Shown here one piece after another: positions 42,082-61,046 of a stretch of DNA of 64,000 nucleotides. The notes under the pieces were generated by a model. The model had not been told where the DNA came from, searched no databases, and saw only the letters and a program-made list of their open reading frames with translations. How positions within the stretch are numbered: the stretch's first letter is position 1; each line of letters opens with the position of its first letter. The stretch comes from Chondrilla cf. caribensis (taxonomy: Eukaryota > Porifera > Demospongiae > Chondrillida > Chondrillidae): NCBI GenBank assembly GCA_964020155.1, contig OZ026566.1:4405151-4469150 (forward strand), in the 5' to 3' direction. The translations under genes were made by a program, and so were the position numbers.

Positions 42082-45000
42082 AATGCACAGACACACTCCT
42101 TGACCTAGTACAGTCCTTCTGATAACAAAAGGATGCATTTTGATATCGACCACAAATTCTCCCCAGTGCCCATATCCCACATATAATAAAATGTATGTAC
42201 TTTTGTATGTATATAAGTGTTATATGCCTAGTGGTGATGACCTGAGCAATTGGACGTTTCTTTGCTGGTCACCAAGGGCTAGCCAGTGTCCGTGCTAAAC
42301 TCACCAACACAATTTGGGAAGCATTCAGATTGTCCTGAGTGCACTATAAGCCTCGTGGTGACAAGCAAAAAAATGTCAATTTTTTGAGTTGTCACCACGG
42401 CCTCTCCTGTGTGCACGTAATGCATCATAGCTGAAATCCGAATGCACAGACGCACTCCTGGACCTAGTAGCTACCTTCTGATAGCAAAAAGATGCATTTT
42501 GGTGTCGACCAAAATTTCCCCCTTTAGTGTCACATATAATAAAATGTATATACTTTGTATGTACATTCATATATGCGTGTAATACGCCTTGTGGTGATCA
42601 CCTAGGCAATTTGAGAGTTCTTTGCTGGTCACCAAGGGCTACCCAGTGTCCATACCAAACTCACCAACACAATTTGGGAAGCATTCAGATTGTCCTGAGT
42701 GCGCTATAAGCCTCGTGGTGACAAGCAAAAAAAATGTCAATTTTTTGAGTTGTCACCACGGCCTCTCCTGTGTGCACGTAATGCATCATAGCTGAAATCC
42801 GAATGCACAGACGCACTCCTGGACCTAGTAGCTACCTTCTGATAGCAAAAAGATGCATTTTGGTGTCGACCAAAATTTCCCCCTTTAGTGTCACATATAA
42901 TAAAATGTATATACTTTGTATGTACATTCATATATGCGTGTAATACGCCTTGTGGTGATCACCTAAGCAATTTGAGAGTTCTTTGCTGGTCACCAAGGGC
43001 TACCCAGTGTCCATACCAAACTCACCAACACAATTTGGGAAGCATTCAGATTGTCCTGAGTGCGCTATAAGCCTCGTGGTGACAAGCAAAAAAATGTCAA
43101 TTTTTTGAGTTGTCACCACGGCCTCTCCTGTGTGCACGTAATGCATCATAGCTGAAATCCGAATGCACAGACGCACTCCTGGACCTAGTAGCTACCTTCT
43201 GATAGGAAAAAGATGCATTTTGGTGTCGACCAAAATTTCCCCCCTTAGTGTCACATATAATAAAATGTATATACTTTGTATGTACATTCATATATGCGTG
43301 TAATACGCCTTGTGGTGATCACCTAGGCAATTTGAGAGTTCTTTGCTGGACACCAAGGGCTACCCAGTGTCCATACCAAACTCACCAACACAATTTGGGA
43401 AGCATTCAGATTGTCCTGAGTGCGCTATAAGCCTCGTGGTGACAAGCAAAAAAATGTCAATTTTTTGAGTTGTCACCACGGCCTCTCCTGTGTGCACGTA
43501 ATGCATCATAGCTGAAATCCGAATGCACAGACGCACTCCTGGACCTAGTAGCTACCTTCTGATAGGAAAAAGATGCATTTTGGTGTCGACCAAAATTTCC
43601 CCTTAGTGTCACATATAATAAAATGTATATACTTTGTATGTACATTCATATATGCGTGTAATACGCCTTGTGGTGATCACCTAGGCAATTTGAGAGTTCT
43701 TTGCTGGACACCAAGGGCTACCCAGTGTCCATACCAAACTCACCAACACAATTTGGGAAGCATTCAGATTGTCCTGAGTGCGCTATAAGCCTCGTGGTGA
43801 CAAGCAAAAAAATGTCAATTTTTTGAGTTGTCACCACGGCCTCTCCTGTGTGCACGTAATGCATCATAGCTGAAATCCGAATGCACAGACGCACTCCTGG
43901 ACCTAGTAGCTACCTTCTGATAGCAAAAAGATGCATTTTGGTGTCGACCAAAATTTCCCCCTTTAGTGTCACATATAATAAAATGTATATACTTTGTATG
44001 TACATTCATATATGCATGTAATACGCCTTGTGGTGATCACCTAGGCAATTTGAGAGTTCTTTGCTGGTCACCAAGGGCTACCCAGTGTCCATACCAAACT
44101 CACCAACACAATTTGGGAAGCATTCAGATTGTCCTGAGTGCGCTATAAGCCTTGTGGTGACAAGCAAAAAAAATGTCAATTTTTTGAGTTGTCACCACGG
44201 CCTCTCCTGTGTGCACGTAATGCATCATAGCTGAAATCCGAATGCACAGACGCACTCCTGGACCCAGTAGCTACCTTCTGATAGGAAAAAGATGCATTTT
44301 GGTGTCGACCAAAATTTCCCCCCTTAGTGTCACATATAATAAAATGTATATACTTTGTATGTACATTCATATATGCGTGTAATACGCCTTGTGGTGATCA
44401 CCTAAGCAATTTGAGAGTTCTTTGCTGGTCACCAAGGGCTACCCAGTGTCCATACCAAACTCACCAACACAATTTGGGAAGCATTCAGATTGTCCTGAGT
44501 GCGCTATAAGCCTCGTGGTGACAAGCAAAAAAAATGTCAATTTTTTGAGTTGTCACCACGGCCTCTCCTGTGTGCACGTAATGCATCATAGCTGAAATCC
44601 AAATACACAGACGCACTCCTGGACCTAGTAGCTACCTTCTGATAGCAAAAAGATGCATTTTGGTGTCGACCAAAATTTTCCCCCAGTGTCACATATAATA
44701 AAATGTATATACTTTGTATGTACATTCATATATGCGTGTAATACGCCTTGTGGTGATCACCTAGGCAATTTGAGAGTTCTTTGCTGGTCACCAAGGGCTA
44801 CCCAGTGTCCATACCAAACTCACCAACACAATTTGGGAAGCATTCAGATTGTCCTGAGTGCGCTATAAGCCTTGTGGTGACAAGCAAAAAAAATGTCAAT
44901 TTTTTGAGTTGTCACCACGGCCTCTCCTGTGTGCACGTAATGCATCATAGCTGAAATCCGAATGCACAGACGCACTCCTGGACCTAGTAGCTACCTTCTG

Positions 45001-45891
45001 ATAGCAAAAAGATGCATTTTGGTGTCGACCAAAATTTCCCCCCTTAGTGTCACATATAATAAAATGTATATACTTTGTATGTACATTCATATATGCGTGT
45101 AATACGCCTTGTGGTGATCACCTAAGCAATTTGAGAGTTCTTTGCTGGTCACCAAGGGCTACCCAGTGTCCATACCAAACTCACCAACACAATTTGGAAA
45201 GCATTCAGATTGTCCTGAGTGCGCTATAAGCCTCGTGGTGACAAGCAAAAAAATGTCAATTTTTTGAGTTGTCACCACGGCCTCTCCTGTGTGCACGTAA
45301 TGCATCATAGCTGAAATCCGAATGCACAGACGCACTCCTGGACCTAGTAGCTACCTTCTGATAGCAAAAAGATGCATTTTGGTGTCGACCAAAATTTTCC
45401 CCCAGTGTCACATATAATAAAATGTATATACTTTGTATGTACATTCATATATGCGTGTAATACGCCTTGTGGTGATCACCTAGGCAATTTGAGAGTTCTT
45501 TGCTGGTCACCAAGGGCTACCCAGTGTCCATACCAAACTCACCAACACAATTTGGGAAGCATTCAGATTGTCCTGAGTGCGCTATAAGCCTCGTGGTGAC
45601 AAGCAAAAAAATGTCAATTTTTTGAGTTGTCACCACGGCCTCTCCTGTGTGCACGTAATGCATCATAGCTGAAATCCGAATGTACAGACGCACTCCTGGA
45701 CCTAGTAGCTACCTTCTGATAGCAAAAAGATGCATTTTGGTGTCGACCAAAATTTCCCCCCTTAGTGTCACATATAATAAAATGTATATACTTTGTATGT
45801 ACATTCATATATGCGTGTAATACGCCTTGTGGTGATCACCTAGGCAATTGGACAATTCTTTGCTGGTCACCAAGGGTTAGCCAGTGTCCGT
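42082..45891. repeat. Satellite array, ~360-bp unit, about 10.5 copies
   Basis: The anchor CGCACTCCTGGACC occurs at 42451, 42812, 43172, 43532, 43890, 44251, 44612, 44971, 45331 and 45689, so spacing is 358-361 bp. A more diverged unit, closer to the single copies at 39415-40005, leads the array at 42082. Each unit holds a hairpin CGTGGTGACAA...TTGTCACCACG enclosing AAAAAAT...ATTTTTT, and a second inverted pair CCTTGTGGTGA...TCACCAAGG. Units carry 60-64 codon open frames on both strands, but these follow the repeat and show no family. Confidence 0.97.
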
Positions 45892-45965
45892 GCTTCTACC
45901 CCATTACTGCACCAAAGTCATTTTTACTTTTGGAACCTTCAGATCTGCTCCTAATTCTCAAATAA
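45892..45965 (+). pseudogene. 3' tip of a third BK channel copy
   Basis: The last 24 codons of the channel (FYPITAPKSFLLLEPSDLLL to the TAA at 45965), identical to copy 1, are fused directly to a truncated satellite unit (…AGCCAGTGTCCGTGCT). No other part of a channel gene lies upstream. The 340-bp block 45892-46231 duplicates 38778-39117. Confidence 0.93.
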
Positions 45966-46295
45966 GACATGCATCATGAACAAATGATTCTCATAAAATA
46001 GCAATATTTCTAGCAATTATTATTAACAGTATATATGATTATATTTAATCCATTCTAGATTAATTTCCATGAAACTACTGTGAATAACATCATCTTCGTT
46101 GATTGGTACGCGAAGAGGGCGCCTTATAATATTAGATTTTGCCACTGCAGTGTCACATTGTATCATTATTGCTCGCGATATACTCGCGTCTTCCCGTTAT
46201 CCCGGGACGTGGGAGTGATCACGTGCTCACTACACGGTTTTTCATAACGTCACACCCACAGTTGTAGTGCAGGTGCCACACCTTCCGGCCTCAGA

Positions 46296-49779
<3,484 letters not shown>

Positions 49780-50279
49780 ACGTTTGTCAGTGCTTTAATA
49801 CAAGATCCTGTGCTACTTTCAACTAATAATTATTATGCCAAATAACTCAATGTACACTGAAAACACCGTTCAGTGATTTTTGAAGCTAATACTGTTCATT
49901 TACTGTTTCTTTTGAAGTCAAATATGTAGCACATTTTCTTATTACATTGTATTATGTAGTGTTACAGTAGTGTATAATTATTGTTGTATATCTCCAGATC
50001 AAAATACAGATCATAGTCGTGATAGCAATTAATTTCTGAATTGCTGTATATAGGATTGATGGAGTGTACGTATACTCATACACAATAGTAATCCATGCAA
50101 TGGAAGGGAATGATGTATTATAATCCAGACACGCATACATATGTATCCAATGGATAAAAAGTATCGATAGACTACTTGTTTAATATGATGGTAGAATGCA
50201 CTGTATAAATAAATTTGATATTTCTCAACATGATTATAAATAAACCAATTGTAGTTAATTAAATACATGCGAAACAGTT
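49780..50279. other. Convergent spacer BK copy 2 / WARS1
   Basis: AT-rich 3' flanks; no gene or element recognised. Confidence 0.5.
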
Positions 50280-52457
<2,178 letters not shown>

Positions 52458-52656
52458 TTTCAACCAGGGAGCCTATATACACGTGTGGACCACGTGTTCA
52501 TTCGGACCGGAAATTTGCAGAACTTGCTTTATATGGAAGTGGAGGAGTGTGTGACGTAAAGGACACGCTCAGTGACGTCACATCAAGCCTGCGGGACCTT
52601 GAACTGATCTTATTTAGGCTGTTCTTCTTGGTGGTGTAGTATCGGTACGGAGCAAA
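52458..52656. promoter_or_regulatory. Putative bidirectional promoter, WARS1 / ARP2, with CRE
   Basis: The perfect palindrome TGACGTCA is at 52573-52580 with a nearby TGACGTAA at about 52553. Start codons are 199 bp apart. Confidence 0.6.
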
Positions 52657-54096
52657 ATGACGACGGATTCTCAAGGAACTAAAGTTCTCGTTTGTGACAA
52701 TGGGACAGGGGTAGGTTACTTGCCCTTACTTTTAAGAGAAGGAAGTAACTTTTCGCATGAATTTCTTGATAGATGTATTCACAATGTCATGTTATACAAA
52801 ATGGGGGTACACTAATGGTTGGGACATATCTGATTGTCTTGTCAGTTTACCTTCAAGATATATTTGAAGCGCATGCGTCCATTAGTAAGATTAATTGCAA
52901 CTCATTGATTACTGATACATTTAAAATCGAATAATGACCTTCTAACCTATTGTAGAGTACCAGAAGATTCCTTCTCCTGATGCCACTGTTTACTCACAGT
53001 GCGACCATTTTTGCACTCTCAAGGACTCGTTTACTGTATTACTCGACTCATTTTCAACATCACATTTTAACTTGATCACCAATTAGACCCCTTTCTCCTG
53101 TCCTGCCATGATTCCTTGCTCTTATCATCCTAGTTACACAAGCAACCGTGTAACCACCAACCAATCATCCATTTACATTCATTGGTCCAACCCAAATCTA
53201 TTCATTTCTTAAAGCTTCCTATTTCCTCTATTCAGTTGTCATATGAGCTTTTTAGAGCATAGAATTGTTATTTATTCTCCAATCCAGTTTGTCAAAGTGG
53301 GATACGCTGGAAGTAATTTCCCATCTCATATATTTCCATCACTGGTCGGACGTCCCATCATACGATCAACACAGAAGGTGGGGAACATCGAAGTCAAGGA
53401 CCTGATGGTAGGAGATGAGGCCAGTCAGCTTCGGTCCATGCTGGAAGTCAACTATCCCATGGAGAACGGCATCGTGAGGAACTGGGAGGACATGAAACAC
53501 GTGTGGGACTACACTTTCAAGGAGAAGATGAACGTGGACACAAGAGAGTGCAAGGTGAGTGTCATCATGTTGCTTTGCTGGTATTAGAATGGTTGTTTGG
53601 GATGGTGTGGTGTTTGTAGACAATTGCTAACTTCTGTACAGCTGTAATTGTGGAGATAATTTCAAGTTTGAAAGAGATGGGGACTTGTATTTTAACCCTT
53701 TTGATCTGTCTTGTTGCAGGTCTTACTTACAGAGCCCCCGATGAACCCCATGAAGAACAGAGAAAAGATGATAGAAGTGCGTCCATCTCTGTCCTCCAGT
53801 GTCAAGTGTTCTCTGAGTGTCTCGACATCACACAGCTATTGTATTCTGCTATTTCCCTCAGATGATGTTTGAGACGTACCAATGCAAAGGTGTCTACATT
53901 GCCATCCAGGCCGTCCTGACACTATATGCTCAAGGTGGGGGCTGTGTGGTCGCTACTTATGTACATATGCATGTATGAACATTTGTTTGTTTATATCTGC
54001 TGTTTATTTTGACATATCTTATACAGTTACTCTACATTGGTGCTTGTACATGATTGCCTTCGTGTGTGTGGTGTGTGTGTGTGTGTGTGTGCATGT

Positions 54097-54162
<66 letters not shown>

Positions 54163-56650
54163 ATTGTGTGTGTGTGTGTCTGTCTGTCTGTCTGCCACAT
54201 GTCACATGTCTACTACAGCCATACAGTCACTCTTCCTCTCTCCTACTGGCACCACTGATGTTCTGCTGTGTGGACTGTGGTGCAACCTAGGGAGGTACAT
54301 TACACCTTAGTCATGGTCATGCTTCATGAGTGGAGTTCAGCTTCATTCCATCAGTGACTGGCTGCACACTACTGAAGTTTTATTCCTTTATCCTAGTTGG
54401 GCCCCAATATTCATGTACAGTATATATGTGTGTACAGGGGTGTTATACATAATATGATGTATATGTAGGTGTTGTTTGTTATATCAACATATGTACATAC
54501 ATGCACATGTTGATAATATTACGTACGTACATGCACACTGGAGCACCCACCATCACCTACACACCACAATCACACACACACACACACACCACAAGCACAC
54601 GCACACACACACACACACACACACACGTATGCATACTTCATCTTTTCTGTCCTCCAGGTCTACTTACCGGTGTTGTTATTGACTCTGGTGATGGTGTAAC
54701 ACACATCTGTCCCGTTTACGAAGGCTTTTCTCTCCCTCACTTGACTAGAAGACTAGATATTGCTGGCCGTGATATTACCAAGTACCTCATAAAGGTAGAT
54801 TAAGCAAGTATCATGTACTTCATTGTGTCTTTGTGCTAGTGCGAACTAGGGTCTCACTGAGTCTGTTCCATTCGTATGAACAGAGTGCTCTCCTGTACAC
54901 CTATGTACATACACCCCTTGCCTTATGACACTACAACTAGCTATTGTGTGTAAGCGCACATGTATGGGTACACCCTCCACCCCATCCACTTCATGTCTTC
55001 TGGAGTTCTAACCCTCACTTTGTGAGGTAGTGTGTGGCTGCACTGTTGGGTGGGCTGACTCTGACACTGACGGGTGGACTACTCAGTTGAAACCATGTAT
55101 GTACATTGAGTGTTAGGGAGACAGATCCGGTGGTTTTATTGTGTGCGTACGCTGAGTGCCCTCCTTTTACCGCACTCTAGTCATGATAGATGGCTAACAG
55201 TGTAATTGGCAGGAGGTAGATAACTACATGTCCACTCTCCACTTGTGTTTGTGGGACCTCTCAACTACTGAGAGCTTCTCTACAAGGGTGCGAATACAGA
55301 CTATACTGTGGACCAAGGACCAAGCCAGACACTTCTCATCTCTGTAACAGCTTTCTAGTGGCATTGCACTCACAAGAGTGTATGTGTTCCTCCACACAGT
55401 ACAGGATGGAGGGATGTATGTTGGTGTATGTTTTGTATGCGATTGGTGAACTTGCTCCAGTGTGTGTGGCATGATAAGTTTGTGAAGTGTTTTATGTATG
55501 TCATCCCCAGCTTCTGTTGTTGAGAGGTTATGCATTCAATCATTCTGCTGACTTTGAGACTGTTCGAATGATGAAGGAGAAACTCTGCTATGTTGGGTGA
55601 GTACTGTGTGGGTTCTTCATCTGTGTTACATGCACTTGAAGTATTTTGTGGGCATTGGGTTATAGTACACTTGTTCATGTCCAGATATGACATTGATCAA
55701 GAACAGAAGTTGGCAAATGAAACAACTATTTTGGTGGAGAGTTATACGGTATGTGTGTGGGTGTATGTGTGTGAGGGTGTGGTGTGGGTGTGGTATGTGT
55801 TGTGTATTTGTGGTGTGGGTGTGGGTGTAGGTGCATGTGTGTGGGGGTGTGGTGTGGATGTGGGTGTGGGTGTATGTGTGTGCAAGCAACATGTGTATTG
55901 CTGTCAATAAGTTAGTGATTCCACTAATTTCTCCTGTACTCCAGCTTCCTGATGGACGTATTGTCAAGGTGGGTGGAGAGCGATTCTCAGCCCCAGAAGC
56001 CCTCTTCCAGCCGCATCTGATCAATGTGGATGGTGTTGGTGTGGCCGAGCTCCTCTTCAATACAATCCAAGCTGCAGACATTGACACGAGGCCAGAGTTC
56101 TACAAGCACATCGTGCTGTCCGGAGGCTCTACCATGTATCCCGGTCTGCCTTCCAGACTGGAGAGAGAAATCAAACAGCTCTACCTGGAGCGTGTCCTCA
56201 AAGGAGACACTGCGAAACTTGCTGTGAGTGAGAACAGTGGATTATTGTTGTAGTATTGCACCTGGGAATAGTCTGTGTATTGAGTATTGGGATGTAGTGA
56301 ATGTGGGGACATGATTGTGTTTGGTACATTATCAAGATTCAGGTTCAGATTCAGATTTACAATGCATTTGAGGTGTGGGTTCAGAATTGGAATTGAAGTG
56401 GAAACATTGTAACTCTGAACTCAAGAAATGATATTCTTGGCATCTCAGGCTATTTGTCTGGTACACTCCACAGAAATTCAAGATCAGAATTGAAGATCCT
56501 CCAAGACGCAAGCACATGGTCTTCCTTGGCGGTGCTGTGCTGGCCAACATCATGAAGGACAATCCTCAGTTCTGGATGTCCCGCGAAGAGTGGAACGAGA
56601 AGGGCCTCAAGGTCCTAGAGAAGCTCGGCGTCTCTGTATCCAAGATGTAA
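52657..56650 (+). CDS. ACTR2: Actin-related protein 2 (ARP2/3 complex)
   Basis: About nine exons. Exon 1 52657-52710 ([18 protein letters not shown], phosphate-binding loop 1). Then [20 protein letters not shown] (53289-53552), [39 protein letters not shown] (53861-53933), [20 protein letters not shown] (54658-54793, phosphate loop 2), [40 protein letters not shown], the long exon [20 protein letters not shown] to LKGDTAKL (55944-56222; adenosine motif [15 protein letters not shown]), and [20 protein letters not shown] to the TAA at 56650. It nucleates branched actin with ARP3 and ARPC1-5. Introns 54064-54160 and 55750-55880 are GT-rich and 54570-54624 is CA-rich. Confidence 0.96.
54064..54160. 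repeat. (GT)n microsatellite, ARP2 intron
   Basis: TG repeat on the coding strand followed by (TCTG)n at 54178-54193. Confidence 0.95.
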
Positions 56651-56820
56651 ACACCTCGTTAGGTAGTCTCAATTGCTGCAGGGTGTGGTGTGTGTTGTAC
56701 TTGACCTACCATATGCAATGACTTGGTGGTATACTATAGGAATGATATGTTTTTTTGTAATGAGATTCAATGATTTATGTATTTAATTGAGAACAAATCA
56801 GGTGAATGCATAAAAGGAAC

Positions 56821-56874
56821 ATGGCCGACGTAGGGGAAACCCGGGATAGTCTATCCGTGCAGGGCTTTAGATAA
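56821..56874 (+). other. Upstream ORF of 17 codons ahead of EXOSC5
   Basis: ATG at 56821 opens MADVGETRDSLSVQGFR with a stop TAA at 56872-56874, one base before the EXOSC5 ATG (TAAAATGG). If present in the mRNA, it would favour reinitiation control. Confidence 0.4.
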
Positions 56875-56875
56875 A

Positions 56876-57807
56876 ATGGCAGACGGTCCTGACTGGGTAG
56901 GTAAGGCGCGAAGCAAGCGATGCGATTTAGGAATTCTTAATCGAGCTGACGGGTCCGCGAGATTCCAGCAAGGTAGGAGTGTGTGGATGACTGTGAGGAA
57001 TGTCTGGTAGTTGATTGGCTATTGCTGGAGCTAACCTTCCTGCTGAGTGACATAGAGGTTTCTCGTGCAGGGGCCACTTCAGTTTTAGCAGCTGTCTACG
57101 GTCCTGTCGAGGTGAAGCAGAGCAAGGAGAAAGCTGACAGGACTGTTATAGAAGTAACTGTGAAGTCTGCCACAGGGATCTCAGGTTGGATGCATGCTTG
57201 CATGTGAGTGGAGGACATTGACACTTGTACTGTTGCTGTGTACAGGTGTGAGGGAGAGAGCAGCAGAGAACACCATTCGTGCAACTTGCCAGGAAGTGAT
57301 TCTTACCAAACTCTATCCTCACTCTTCAGTGGAGATCACTCTGCAAGTGGAGACTGATGATGGCTCAGTGAGGTCCCACACACCAGTTCAGTGTACTGTG
57401 CTGACACTTCCTGTCCTCATATCAAAAGAATGTCCACTTTATTATTTGTTTCTTGTTTACTCTCCACTTGTCTGTACTTCCTGTTTACTCTTCCTGTTTA
57501 CCCTTTCCAGTTGCTATCTTGTCTATGGAATGCCAGTTGCATGGCGCTGGTGGATGCGGGGCTGGGAATGGACGGGCTCTTCACTGGGGTCACGTTCAGG
57601 TGGGATAACAACGGTGTCATGTTGGTAGATCCTAATTCAGCTCAAGAGGGTAACTCCAGGGGAGTGGTGCACCTGGCTGTACACTGCCAGACACAAGAGG
57701 TCATTACAACTTTTACACATGGAGAGTTTTCACTGCAACAGGTACAGTGTGTTCCTATAGTGTATGTGTGTGTGTATGCATGTGTGTGTGTGTTTGTGTG
57801 TGTTTGT

Positions 57808-57875
<68 letters not shown>

Positions 57876-58159
57876 TTGCTGTACATGTGTGTGTGTGTGG
57901 TATAGTGAACTCTGTTCAGTCTGTTGTCTTTTAGTGATCTCTTACATTTTTGGTTTGCAGCTGCAAGAAAGTATATCAGTGGCCAAGTCTGTGAGTAGTT
58001 CTAATCTGGACTTCTACCGACAGTGTGTGGAGAGAAAGTTATCCAAGGTTCGTCACACCAGTGCAGTATACCGTAATCCCTTTTTATATTATACTGTTCA
58101 TGACATTTGTTTCCCTGACGCCATAGGAGATGTTGTCAACGAAAACAACCACCTCCTGA
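56876..58159 (+). CDS. EXOSC5: Exosome component 5 / RRP46-like RNase PH-fold subunit
   Basis: Exons read MADGPDWVGKARSKRCDLGI LNRADGSARFQQ (56876-56971), GATSVLAAVYGPVEVKQSKE (57070-57185), VRERAAENTIRATCQEVILT KLYPHSSVEITLQ (57246-57370), LLSCLWNASCMALVDAGLGM DGLFTGVTF (57513-57741), LQESISVAKSVSSSNLDFYR QCVERKLSK (57961-58047), and a short last exon EMLSTKTTTS stopping at 58159 (inferred from phase; read-through would stop at 58227). The order RADGSA, TSVLA.VYGP, LL..LNA.CMALVDAG matches EXOSC5. It is a non-catalytic ring subunit of the nuclear/cytoplasmic RNA exosome. ARP2 ends 225 bp upstream on the same strand. Confidence 0.92.
57762..57868. repeat. (GT)n microsatellite, EXOSC5 intron
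   Basis: TG repeat on the coding strand starting about 20 nt after the donor GTACAG, with TTTGTG and ATGTG interruptions. Confidence 0.94.
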
Positions 58160-58588
58160 CCCCAGCTACACTGATGTTGATATCCTCCTCAACACCAGTT
58201 GGATTGAGACTGCACTTGTACGTGTGATGCATTTGCTTGAAATACGTAATCAAAATCCATCTCTTTCACTTCTTATTCTTTTATTGATTTTGGACAAGAG
58301 ATATTTAATGTGTGATGTGCAGTGACAATATTCAGTTATAATGTCCAACATTAAAAATGACATCACGCAACCTGTGCTATATATAGATAGAGACCATGTG
58401 CACGTCTTCAACACTAATGTGGTTAGTTGCTGATAGAAGTTGTCACTTGAATTTAACTTTTCATTAAATAATATTCAAGAAAATAAAAAAAAAGTTGAAT
58501 TTGTGGACTTAATATGTTCATAACATACAAAATAATGAGTGAGATACATGAAAATACACACTGTCCATTTTATAGTAGACACATTGGT
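58160..58588. other. Convergent spacer EXOSC5 / CD36-family gene
   Basis: AT-rich 3' flanks; AATAAA-like signals on the + strand near 58470-58490. No gene seen. Confidence 0.45.
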
Positions 58589-60043
58589 CTACAAATACTC
58601 TTTTGACAAGGATAGTTCCAGTGTACCATGAGCTGTGAGGAGGGGATCGTCTTCTTGGATGCTGCCATAAGTGTCTCTTTTGCTCAGTTTCCTTCTCCAA
58701 TTTCTACGATACCTCCTGTGAGAGAGTTTTCTCAGCGTGATAGCCGAGCACATCAGACCTCCAACAAAAAAAGCCATCCCCAAGAAGCCTACAGTTTGGG
58801 AATTGAGACCAAAGCGGGGTTGCAAATCACACCACAACATAATCACAGAATCATATTACGTCTGAATTTAGATTCTTTACAATCAATCATTGTAAAATCA
58901 TTCAGCTTGCAGGTACAATATTCACAAGAAGATACATTAGGGCAACATGTAAAGTAGATAACAGCTGTGAAGAATGAACAAAAAAAGTATGTTTAGGGTC
59001 CAATCAGATGAAGCTTTGCTGAATAAGATGGAGATAAGGTAAATAAAATGGAGCCTGGCTGAATAAGATGGAGATATGGTGAATTCATGACGTGTGTTAG
59101 GACTACTCCACTATTAGTCTGATAGGAGAGTGGTTGTTTCATTGATGGTCCTCCTCCTGCCATGCCTTCTTGCCTTCCTCAAGGTGCACACAGAACCGAT
59201 ACAACAAGAAAGACTGCCACACAGAAGAAGAACTCCAAGAAGACCTGGCAGAAGGAGATTAGGGGACCCAAATGAAGAAAAAAACAGTAAAAGATTGTCA
59301 GCTTCAACTACTCATAAAATACTCACACTTGTTGGACATATGGTGCAGATGAGCAGACCCAGTCCAAGAACTTACCTAGTACTCCAGTGATCACCCACCC
59401 GACATCGTTGATTGCCTCCAGAGGACCCAGAGCAGCTGACATCAAAGTGGACTTCAGACCCTCCCCCATGGTCCCATGCTGAGCAAGACAAGACAAGTTT
59501 ACAACCTATTGCAAGGACGTCACATTCACAACACACAGCATCCCATACCTCGTTAACATAGAAGAGTGGATAGTACAATGTGTCATTCGTTCCTTTGACC
59601 TTCTCCAACTGACTGCATGGTTGGAGAGAAGATACAGAGTTCAACCATTGGAGAAGAACAAAGTACAGAAGTAGCGGAACATGTTCGTGTGTGGCCCATC
59701 AAACCTGTAATGTTTCGAGCGATTCACTTGAAAGTTCATCTGTAGCTGTCGTGCCACATTGAGGTTAGCGCCAGTGATCTACGCACAAAGAGGACAATGA
59801 CAACCAAGCAAGGTGCAAGGAAGGGAGAGCGGTGTAACCACCAACAGTGGCTCACCGGTTCGACATCAACTATCGTGTCGTGCTTTAACCTGTTTGGTTT
59901 CATACCAATGACATCCTTCACCAATGAGGGGTCCCCATCCAAGAAGTGAGGCTTTGAGCCGAACACTGGTACAACTGTACGAGAGAGACACATATGGACA
60001 TGACAAGGACATATCCTCTGTCACACAACACCCACCCACTCAC

Positions 60044-60081
<38 letters not shown>

Positions 60082-60990
60082 CCCACTCACATACACCCCC
60101 ACACACACATACACCCCCACACACTCAGTTCTCATATAGTCCAACATACCTGGAATCTGTACTGGTCCAATGAAAATAGTACCAGTTGGTCCCCAACTGC
60201 CATAGTCTGCATTGGGTGGGTACTGCTTCGCACTGACAAATTCGTCATAGTCCACTAGGTACCTGTATGTGTTGATGCCCAGAACAGAGGTGTCCTCCGT
60301 GTGGTTGAGTTTGAAGGACCTCTTCACATCATCCACAAATGCATACAGGTTTTCCCCTGGATCGAGTAGGGGATGGAAGAACAAGCCCTCTGTCCCTCTC
60401 AGCTTGGTAGCATTCCCATTCCATATGCTCAGAGTGCTGTTACCATCCCATTGCTCAAATTCACACAGGTAATTGAGGTTTTCTGTTCCTGTTCTAACAA
60501 TGCTGGTTTTATTATCTTCGGCACTGTTATTTACCTGATGATGATGCAAGGACAGTAATTACTGCTTAATCATCTGACTCACACACAGAGAGAGACACCT
60601 GTATTTGGATGTAGGGTACTGGTAGGAGTTTACTCTTGAACTTGTGAATGGCCTGCATCAGTGGATCAGTGTAGTTCCAAATGATGTCGTGGACTCTGGC
60701 TTGCATCCAAAGTTTAGACCCTTCCAAGAGAAAAAGTGCTTTAAGCTCTTCCCTGTTGGCCAACCTTTCTATAGTGTTACTTTCACTTTCAACAATAGCA
60801 ACTGCTGACTGAGAATGGGATATGAAGTGTGAGTGTGTGTGGGTCTGATAAGGGGTCCAACCATAATATTTTGTCTACAATTGTCCCAAACAGAAGACAA
60901 TGTTATTGCACTCATAATACTGAAAGTGCATACAGGTCATGTCATGTCAACAGCACCATGTGTGGCTAGTTAAGAGGTCAAAGATGGTGT

Positions 60991-61046
<56 letters not shown>

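Noticed and set aside
42082..45891. CRISPR array or prokaryotic repeat
   Set aside because: The unit is ~360 bp with no short spacers, and the context is clearly eukaryotic with spliced genes.
42376..45965. Repeated 60-71 codon ORFs on both strands of the satellite
   Set aside because: They recur once per ~360-bp unit on both strands, have no recognisable family and no consistent start context; conservation equals that of the repeat itself.
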